Source: Myxococcales bacterium (GTDB lineage Bacteria > Myxococcota > Myxococcia > Myxococcales > Anaeromyxobacteraceae). Taken from it: a stretch of 10,996 nucleotides of DNA. The stretch is from positions 1 to 10,996 of the forward strand of contig JAJZTO010000056.1 in NCBI GenBank assembly GCA_021848865.1, in the 5' to 3' direction. The position numbers and the translations under genes are program-made. The notes below the pieces were generated by a model, which saw only the letters and a list, made by a program, of their open reading frames with translations, had not been told where the DNA came from and searched no databases. Positions 6,366 through 10,996 of this stretch are shown piece after piece. Numbering within the stretch: position 1 is the first letter of the stretch; every line of letters begins with the position of its first letter.

Positions 6366-6551
6366 CTACTTGCGGCCGAGGAACTTCACCATGCCCCAGA
6401 GGACGACGCCCAGGGCGGCGACGCCGGCCAGCAGGTAGAGCAGCGGCCGGACGCCCTGCATCTCGCCCAGGCCTTCGGGGCCCTCGCCGGCGAGGGCCAC
6501 GCCCGTGGTGGCCGCCCAGAGGGCCGCGGCGCGCAAAGAGGACTTCATCAT
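6366..6551 (-). CDS. Small membrane protein with signal-like N-terminus (61 aa), unknown function
   Basis: I do not recognise this protein. From the ATG at 6549-6551 it has 61 residues: a short basic start (MMKSSLR), a hydrophobic stretch ending ALA at 19-21 that resembles a Sec signal or first helix, a short acidic segment (GEGPEGLGE, 22-30), a clear helix LLYLLAGVAALGVVLWGMV (37-55), and a basic tail KFLGRK. It is either a cleaved single-span protein or an in-out-in helical hairpin. GGAG is 6 nt upstream of ATG 6551 and 9 nt upstream of the adjacent ATG 6548, so either may start. The reading frame is open further upstream to 6656, but that part spans a hairpin and has no ribosome binding site. 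It lies 124 bp downstream of the MHS symporter on the same strand and might be a small accessory subunit. Codon use and topology support a real gene. Confidence 0.65.
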   Translation of the reverse strand: MMKSSLRAAALWAATTGVALAGEGPEGLGEMQGVRPLLYLLAGVAALGVVLWGMVKFLGRK

Positions 6552-6603
6552 TTCGGTCTCCGTGTGAGTGCGGCCGGCCCCGGGGAGAGGGCAGGCCGCG
6601 GGT

Positions 6604-6627
6604 GGGGTTCCCAGAGAACGGAACCCC
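6604..6627 (-). promoter_or_regulatory. Hairpin overlapping the symporter terminator (possible alternative structure)
   Basis: GGGGTTCC (6604-6611) pairs with GGAACCCC (6620-6627) around an 8-nt loop. Its upper arm shares bases 6623-6627 with the stronger hairpin at 6623-6650, so the two cannot form at once. It lies in the 124-bp gap before the small membrane protein gene, where such a switch could set read-through or leader structure. A functional role is inference. Confidence 0.35.
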
Positions 6628-6650
6628 CTGCGCCGGGTGGCGCAGGGGGT
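6623..6650 (-). terminator. Hairpin terminator downstream of the MHS symporter gene
   Basis: ACCCCCTGCGCC (6623-6634) pairs perfectly over 12 bp with GGCGCAGGGGGT (6639-6650) around the tetraloop GGGT. It lies 26 bp beyond the symporter stop codon at 6676. On the minus strand it is followed by a modest T-rich stretch (TCCGTTCTCT). This is the strongest perfect stem I found in the window and probably ends or attenuates symporter transcription before the small membrane protein gene. Confidence 0.65.
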
Positions 6651-6675
6651 CCCCATCCCGAGGTCTGGGACTGTA

Positions 6676-8340
6676 TCAGTCCTGATGGGAGATGGAACCC
6701 TGCGTGTCGGTCTCGTGCATGAACAGCGTGCCGATGACCGCGGTCATCAGGGCGACGATGATCGGGTACCAGAGGCCGTAGTAGATGTCGCCGGTCGCGG
6801 CCACGAGGGCGAAGGCGATGGTCGGCAGGAAGCCGCCGAACCAGCCGTTGCCGATGTGGTACGGCAGCGACATCGAGGTGTACCGGATCCGGGCCGGGAA
6901 CAGCTCCACCAGCCAGGCGCCGATGGGCGCGTACACCATCGTCACGTAGATGACGAGGATGACGAGGAGCAGGATCACCATGGGCTGGTTGATCTTCCTC
7001 GGGTCGGCCTTGCTCGGGTACATCTTGGTGGCCCCGGCCAGCTGCTTCTCGAAGGCGGCCTTCTGCGCCTTGAAGTCGGCCGCGGCCAGCTTGGTGCCGT
7101 CGAAGCTGGTCAGGACCTGGCCACCCACCTTCACCTGGGCGATGGCGCCGGCCGCCGCGGTCTCGTTCTTGTACGGGATGCGGGCGTTGCCGAGGTAGCC
7201 CTTGATGATGTCGCAGGAGGTCTTGAAGGTGGCCTTGCCGACCGGGTCGAACTGGAAGGTGCACTCGGCGGGATCGGCCACCACCGTCACCGGCTCCGCC
7301 TCCTGGGCGGCGAGCAGGTCGGGGTTGGCGTACTTGGTGAGGCCCTTGAAGATCGGGAAGTAGGTGATGGCGGCCAGGACGCAGCCGACCATGATGATCT
7401 TCTTGCGGCCGATCTTGTCGGAGAGCACGCCGAAGACGATGAAGAACGGGGTGCCGATGATGAGCGCGAAGGCGACGATCAGGTTCGCCTGCTGGGCGTC
7501 CATCTTCAGCGTCTGGAGCAGGAAGAAGAGCTCGTAGAACATGCCCGTGTACCAGACCACGCCCTGGCCGGCGACGCCGCCGAAGAGGACGAGGAGCACG
7601 ATCTTGAGGTTGCCCCAGCGCAGGAAGGACTCGGTGAGGGGCGCCTTCGACTGCTTGCCCTCCTCCTTCATCTTCTTGAACACCGGCGACTCGGACAGCT
7701 TCAGCCGGATCCAGATGGAGACCGCCAGGAGGACGATGGAGAGGATGAAGGGGATGCGCCAGCCGTAGTCCTCGAAGGCCTTGTTGCCGACGGCGATGCG
7801 CACCACCATGATGACGATGAGCGAGAGGAACAGGCCCAGCGTCGCCGTGGTCTGGATGAAGCTGGTGAAGTAGCCGCGCTTGCCCGGCGGAGCGTGCTCG
7901 GCCACGTAGGTGGCGGCGCCGCCGTACTCACCGCCGAGCGCCAGGCCCTGCAGCAGGCGCAGGCTGATGAGGATCACCGGGGCGGCGATGCCCAGCGTCG
8001 CGTACCCGGGAAGCACGCCCACCACGAAGGTCGCGCCGCCCATCAGCACGATGGTGACGAGGAAGGTGTACTTGCGGCCGATGAGGTCGCCGAGCCGGCC
8101 GAACACGAGGGCGCCGAAGGGCCGGACGAAGAAGCCGGCGGCGAAGGCGAGGAGGGCGAAGATGAACGAGGTGGTCTCGTTCACCGCGACGAAGAAGTGC
8201 TTCGAGATGAAGGCGGCCAGCGAGCCGTACAGGTAGAAGTCGTACCACTCGAAGACCGTGCCAAGCGAGGAGGCGAAAATCACCAGCCTCTCTTCCTTGG
8301 TAATCCCGACGCCGGACTGGGCCGGCTGAGGCGAAGCCAT
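6676..8340 (-). CDS. MFS metabolite:H+ symporter (MHS family) with large extracytoplasmic insertion
   Basis: A 554-residue, 12-helix secondary transporter of the metabolite:H+ symporter group (relatives ShiA, ProP, KgtP), predicted to import an organic acid or zwitterion with protons. Family features are FEWYDFYLYGSLAAF (30-44), MFS motif A GRLGDLIGRK (81-90) and its repeat SDKIGRKK (307-314), RLLQGLALGGEYGG (128-141) and GWRIPF (193-198). Typical MHS members have about 430-500 residues. The excess is an insertion at about 337-449 between TM9 and TM10, on the periplasmic face, with Cys360 and Cys376, a likely disulfide. The substrate cannot be read from sequence; proximity to acetate genes is not evidence, as they are separated by other operons. 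The ATG at 8338-8340 has AGGGAGGA about 6 nt upstream. It is followed by a hairpin and a 61-residue membrane protein. Family identity is firm. Confidence 0.94.
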   Translation of the reverse strand: MASPQPAQSGVGITKEERLVIFASSLGTVFEWYDFYLYGSLAAFISKHFFVAVNETTSFIFALLAFAAGFFVRPFGALVFGRLGDLIGRKYTFLVTIVLMGGATFVVGVLPGYATLGIAAPVILISLRLLQGLALGGEYGGAATYVAEHAPPGKRGYFTSFIQTTATLGLFLSLIVIMVVRIAVGNKAFEDYGWRIPFILSIVLLAVSIWIRLKLSESPVFKKMKEEGKQSKAPLTESFLRWGNLKIVLLVLFGGVAGQGVVWYTGMFYELFFLLQTLKMDAQQANLIVAFALIIGTPFFIVFGVLSDKIGRKKIIMVGCVLAAITYFPIFKGLTKYANPDLLAAQEAEPVTVVADPAECTFQFDPVGKATFKTSCDIIKGYLGNARIPYKNETAAAGAIAQVKVGGQVLTSFDGTKLAAADFKAQKAAFEKQLAGATKMYPSKADPRKINQPMVILLLVILVIYVTMVYAPIGAWLVELFPARIRYTSMSLPYHIGNGWFGGFLPTIAFALVAATGDIYYGLWYPIIVALMTAVIGTLFMHETDTQGSISHQD

Positions 8341-8656
8341 GGATGTCCTCCCTGGGGGGTGATGAAGGTGCCGCGCGCGGTGCTGACGAGATGGTGACGC
8401 CTACCACAGCCTTGAACGGCCATTCAAGACGCGGCGCAACGTCCGCGCCTCCCCCGCAGGCGGTGCGCGCACGAAGTGCGTGTGAATTTCGAGCAGCGGA
8501 ACGGTCGCGCCAGATCCCTGGCCTCATTGAGCAAAATCAATCGGCCGAATTCCCCTTCGCATTTGGCCTATGTGGGGGCGGCTCAAAGCGGTGGGTCGTA
8601 CTGGACCCTGTCTGTCGAGTCATGCCACCTCCGCCTCCCGTGTCCCACCCATCCGC
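8341..8656. promoter_or_regulatory. 316-bp non-coding region upstream of the MHS symporter (control region)
   Basis: No credible coding sequence occurs here. The part at about 8480-8570 is noticeably richer in A and T than the rest of the window and holds ATTGA-6-TCAAT (8526-8541) and the compact hairpin CGCAC-GAA-GTGCG (8468-8480). The half nearest the symporter holds the palindrome at 8411-8428 and a strong ribosome binding site. This is where the symporter promoter must lie, but I could not settle on a convincing -35/-10 pair. A weak inverted repeat, GGGTC-6-GACCC (8593-8608), follows the upstream gene's stop codon. Confidence 0.5.
8411..8428. promoter_or_regulatory. Candidate operator upstream of the MHS symporter
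   Basis: CTTGAACGGCCATTCAAG is an 18-bp palindrome with a single mismatched pair (C8417/A8422), 71 bp before the symporter start codon. Its size and two-fold symmetry suit a dimeric repressor or activator. No regulator gene is encoded in the window, so the binding protein is unknown. Confidence 0.4.
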
Positions 8657-9835
8657 TCAGTGCGCCTCCGCCGGACCGGCGGCGCGTCCCGGCTCCCGCA
8701 GCAGCACCAGGGCCCCGGCGAGGGCGGCGAGCTCCGCGGCGCCCGCCCAGCCGAAGAGCGGCGCCACCGCGCCGTAGTGGTCGTAGCCGCGCCCCGAGAG
8801 CTGGTAGCCGATCGCGTTCCCGCCGCCGAAGACGGCCGCGGAGAAGAGGGCCTGGCCGCTGGCGCGCAACCGCGCCGGCACCAGGCGCGCCATCGCGCGC
8901 ACGCTCGCGCCCCAGAAGACCCCGAAGGTGAGGCCGTGGAGCAGCTGCACCGCGACCACCGCCGGCGCCTCGCGCAGGTGGGCCGAGAGGAACCAGCGCA
9001 CCGCGCTGCCGCCGAAGGCCAGCGCGAGGAGGCCGCGCGTCGAGAGGCGCGCCTCGAGGCGCGGGAAGAGGAGCAGCGCCACGATCTCGGCGCCGACGCC
9101 GGCCGAGGTGGCGACGCCGGTGACCCAGGCCGGGAGCCCCAGGTCGCGCACGTGCAGGCCGAAGAGGATGTGGTAGGGCGCGGTGGCGCCCCAGTGCACC
9201 GTGGCCACCGCCAGGAGCGCCAGGAGCGGCCGGCTGCGCAGCAGGCCGAGCGCCTCTCCGAGCCGCGGCCGCTCCCCGGCGGGCGGCGGGGAGGGGAGCT
9301 TCCGGGCGGCCAGGGCGTAGCCGCCGACGCAGGCCACCAGGGTGAGCGGCACCGCCAGGTCGGCCGGCCGGTCGCCGCGCAGCCCGAGGAGCAGCCCCAC
9401 CCCGAGGGCCAGCGCCACGTAGCCGAGCGACCCGAAGAGCCGGATGCGGGCGTAGGAGAGGCGCGGCTCGTGGCGGACGTACTCCATCGAGACCGCGTCC
9501 ACCAGCGGCACCACCGCGCGGTCGGCCAGGGCCTGGGAGAGCAGGACCGCCCCGACCGCGAGCGGGGTGCGGGCCGCCGGCAGGAAGAGGATGCTCGCCA
9601 GGACCCAGAGCGCGGCGAGCCGGAGGGCACGGGCCGGCGAGCCCAGCCGGTCGGCCGCCGCGGCCCAGGAGAGGGCCACCGGCGCCGCCAGCAGCGGCCC
9701 CAGCATCTGCACCGTCCCGATCTCGCCGCCGCTGAAGCCCAGGCCGCGCAGGTACGGGGCGAAGTAGGGGAGGTTCGCCCCCACGCTCCCGTAGTAGAGG
9801 AAGTAGAAGAGGCGAAGGCGGGCGGCCGGGGACAT
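8657..9835 (-). CDS. MFS transporter, HcaT-like (3-phenylpropionate/PPP-type family)
   Basis: A 392-residue, 12-helix major facilitator of the MFS_1_like group, resembling E. coli HcaT. Aligned blocks are RLFYFLYYGSVGANLPYFAPYL (HcaT: GYFTYFFSYGIFLPFWSVWL), VPLVDAVSMEY (PLTDALAN), YARIRLFGSLGYVAL (YGKVRLWGSVAFVIG), the second-half helix AVRWFLSA and VQLLHGLTFGVFWGASVR (VQILHCGTFTVCHLAAMR). Length is normal for the family. The substrate is uncertain, since HcaT itself is only a putative 3-phenylpropionate transporter and relatives are diverse. The ATG at 9833-9835 has no clear ribosome binding site. A TGATAC box at 9850-9855 on the same strand would give a leader of only a few bases, so the mRNA may be nearly leaderless. 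It diverges from the nucleotidyltransferase gene with only 31 bp between starts. Family identity is firm; the physiological role is unknown. Confidence 0.88.
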   Translation of the reverse strand: MSPAARLRLFYFLYYGSVGANLPYFAPYLRGLGFSGGEIGTVQMLGPLLAAPVALSWAAAADRLGSPARALRLAALWVLASILFLPAARTPLAVGAVLLSQALADRAVVPLVDAVSMEYVRHEPRLSYARIRLFGSLGYVALALGVGLLLGLRGDRPADLAVPLTLVACVGGYALAARKLPSPPPAGERPRLGEALGLLRSRPLLALLAVATVHWGATAPYHILFGLHVRDLGLPAWVTGVATSAGVGAEIVALLLFPRLEARLSTRGLLALAFGGSAVRWFLSAHLREAPAVVAVQLLHGLTFGVFWGASVRAMARLVPARLRASGQALFSAAVFGGGNAIGYQLSGRGYDHYGAVAPLFGWAGAAELAALAGALVLLREPGRAAGPAEAH

Positions 9836-9866
9836 CTGCTAGCGTGGGTGTATCACGGAGGGGCTC

Positions 9867-10907
9867 GTGGACGAGGAGCTGGTGGGGATGGTGCTGTGCG
9901 CCGGGCTCGGCACCCGGCTGCGCCCCCTGACCGACCTGCTCCCCAAGCCGGCGGTGCCGCTCGGCGGCCTGCCGCTGGTGCGCTGGTCGCTGGCGCTCCT
10001 GCGCGGCGCCGGGGTGCGCCGGGTGGTGGTGAACGTCCACCACCGGGCGGCCGAGATGGAGCGCGCGGCGCGCGGCGCGGCGGCGGCGCTGGGCATGGAG
10101 CTGGCGGTCTCGGCCGAGCCGGTGATCGCCGGCACCGGCGGGGCGCTGCGGCAGGCGCGGCCGCTGCTCCGGGGCGCGGGCGCCGTCCTGCTCCTGAACG
10201 GCGACGTGCTCTTCGACGCCGACCTGCCGGCGGCCATCGAGGCCCACCGGCGCGGCGGCGCCCTGGCCACGATGCTGCTCGCCCCCATGCCGCCGGGCGC
10301 CGCCTACGCGCCGGTGGAGGCCGACGCCGGGCTGGCGGTGCGGCGCATCGCCGGGCGCCCCGGACCCGGCGGCCCGGGGCTCGTCCCCTGGCACTTCACC
10401 GGCTACCACGTGATCTCGCCCCGCCTGCTCGACGAGCTGCCCGACGAGCCCTTCGACTGCGACGTGAACCGCCACGTCTACCCGCCGCTGCTCGACGGGC
10501 GGGTGCGCGGCCACGTGGACCGCGGCGCCTGGAGCGACCTGGGCTCCCCGGCCGGCTACCTGCGCGCCAACCTGGAGGTGCTGGCCGGCGCGCCGCTCCG
10601 GCCGCGCCCCGGGGCCGACCCCCGCGCCGGGCTCTCGCCCCGGCCCGAGCCCGGGGTGTGGGCCGGCGAGGGGGTGGTGGTCGAGCCCGGCGCGGTGCTG
10701 CGCGGGCCGCTGCTCCTCGGCGCCGGCAGCCGCGTCGAGGCCGGCGCCGCGGTGGGGCCGGCGGCGGTGGTCGGCGCGGGCTGCCGCGTCGGGGCCGGGG
10801 CCGAGGTGCGCCAGGCGGTGGCCTGGGAGGGGACCGCGCTCGCCCCGGGCGAGCGGCTGGTGGGGGCGGTGGCCGCCGGCGCGCTGCGCGTGCCGGCCGG
10901 CGGCTGA
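9867..10907 (+). CDS. Sugar-phosphate nucleotidyltransferase with left-handed beta-helix tail
   Basis: A 346-residue enzyme that should transfer a nucleotidyl group from NTP to a sugar 1-phosphate, giving an NDP-sugar. Residues 1 to about 240 form the NTP_transferase domain: VLCAGLGTRLRPLTDLLPKP (9-28, with R17 and K27), NGDVLFDADL (D113 binds metal), WHFTGYHVISPRLLDELP and AWSDLGSPAGY (D224). Residues about 265-320 contain hexapeptide-like repeats rich in GAG, GAxV and GxGC, a short left-handed beta-helix as in mannose-1-phosphate guanylyltransferases. MurU, the UDP-MurNAc-forming partner of AmgK, is about 225 residues and lacks this tail, yet the catalytic domain is similar. GTG 9867 has GGAGG 5 nt upstream. 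Candidates are mannose-1-P guanylyltransferase, glucose-1-P thymidylyl- or uridylyltransferase, or a MurU-like enzyme; sequence alone does not decide. Confidence 0.88.
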   Translation: MDEELVGMVLCAGLGTRLRPLTDLLPKPAVPLGGLPLVRWSLALLRGAGVRRVVVNVHHRAAEMERAARGAAAALGMELAVSAEPVIAGTGGALRQARPLLRGAGAVLLLNGDVLFDADLPAAIEAHRRGGALATMLLAPMPPGAAYAPVEADAGLAVRRIAGRPGPGGPGLVPWHFTGYHVISPRLLDELPDEPFDCDVNRHVYPPLLDGRVRGHVDRGAWSDLGSPAGYLRANLEVLAGAPLRPRPGADPRAGLSPRPEPGVWAGEGVVVEPGAVLRGPLLLGAGSRVEAGAAVGPAAVVGAGCRVGAGAEVRQAVAWEGTALAPGERLVGAVAAGALRVPAGG

Positions 10908-10917
10908 GCGCCGCCCC

Positions 10918-10996
10918 TCAGGCCGGCAGCGGCTCGCCGGGCCTCGCCGAGACCACGCGGGCCACCGGGCCGGCGCGCACCCGCACCGGGCCGTCC
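10918..10996 (-). CDS. C-terminal end of an unidentified minus-strand gene (partial)
   Basis: A minus-strand frame enters from the right edge and stops at TGA 10918-10920, giving 25 residues ending GEPLPA. It would converge on the nucleotidyltransferase with a 10-bp gap, the same tight convergent style as amgK and actP. Codon third positions are G or C throughout, as in the neighbours. The visible tail has no recognisable motif, so the product is unknown, and a non-coding edge cannot be excluded. Confidence 0.35.
   Translation of the reverse strand, partial: DGPVRVRAGPVARVVSARPGEPLPA

Noticed and set aside
6552..6656. Upstream extension of the small membrane protein to an ATG at 6656
   Set aside because: The extension crosses the two hairpins and lacks a ribosome binding site, and the internal ATG at 6551 begins a proper signal-like sequence.
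6568..8397. A 609-residue plus-strand frame opposite the MHS symporter
   Set aside because: It is a low-complexity Glu/Asp/Gly/Arg/His product antisense to a firmly identified transporter, and it runs through a terminator hairpin.
8593..8608. GGGTC-6-GACCC as terminator of the HcaT-like gene
   Set aside because: The stem is only 5 bp, about 50 bp past the stop codon and without a T-tract; too weak to call.
8583..10514. A 643-residue minus-strand frame covering the HcaT-like gene and the nucleotidyltransferase
   Set aside because: It is in another frame from the HcaT-like transporter and antisense to the nucleotidyltransferase; there are no domain motifs.
1..10996. Defence island, prophage, insertion sequence or CRISPR content
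   Set aside because: No transposase, integrase, terminal inverted repeats, spaced direct repeats or toxin-like genes were seen, and composition is uniform except for a short AT-richer promoter patch near 8480-8570.

Overview
The window is about 11 kb of very GC-rich, gene-dense chromosomal DNA. Codon third positions are almost all G or C. The gene set is acetate permease with its DUF485 partner, cytosolic Ser/Thr kinase, MHS-type transporter and cystathionine beta-synthase. This composition and content fit a Myxococcota/deltaproteobacterial genome such as Anaeromyxobacter, but that is an inference from style; no taxonomic marker is present. There are no tRNAs, rRNAs, insertion sequences, CRISPR arrays or phage genes, and the region reads as ordinary core or metabolic chromosome.

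Left part (1-1972). A cystathionine beta-synthase gene on the minus strand runs off the left edge. It has a near-consensus sigma-70 promoter. Diverging from it is an APH-fold sugar kinase closely resembling AmgK, the anomeric MurNAc/GlcNAc kinase of peptidoglycan recycling. AmgK converges on the acetate permease gene, with a GC hairpin in the 24-bp gap.

Middle part (1972-6366). The minus-strand pair yjcH (DUF485) and actP forms an acetate-uptake operon. Across a 232-bp divergent intergenic region lies a plus-strand, translationally coupled pair: a calcineurin-type metallophosphoesterase and a soluble Ser/Thr protein kinase fused to a C-terminal universal-stress-protein domain. Both the kinase glycine loop and the USP nucleotide loop deviate from consensus. 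This pair is the most interesting item functionally. A strong hairpin terminator separates the kinase from the next, convergent genes.

Right part (6366-10996). On the minus strand are a 12-TM metabolite:H+ symporter with an unusual insertion of about 113 residues carrying two cysteines between TM9 and TM10, and downstream of it a 61-residue membrane protein. Two overlapping, mutually exclusive hairpins lie between them. Upstream of the symporter is a 316-bp non-coding region with an AT-richer patch and inverted repeats, its likely control region. A second, HcaT-like MFS transporter follows on the minus strand. It diverges, with only 31 bp between starts, from a nucleotidyltransferase with a left-handed beta-helix tail. 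That enzyme could be the sugar-1-phosphate nucleotidyltransferase partner of AmgK. The last 79 bp probably hold the C-terminal end of another minus-strand gene.

No clearly new multi-gene system is visible. The items that merit a second look are the phosphoesterase/kinase-USP pair, the symporter insertion with its small membrane neighbour, and the nested hairpins between those two genes.
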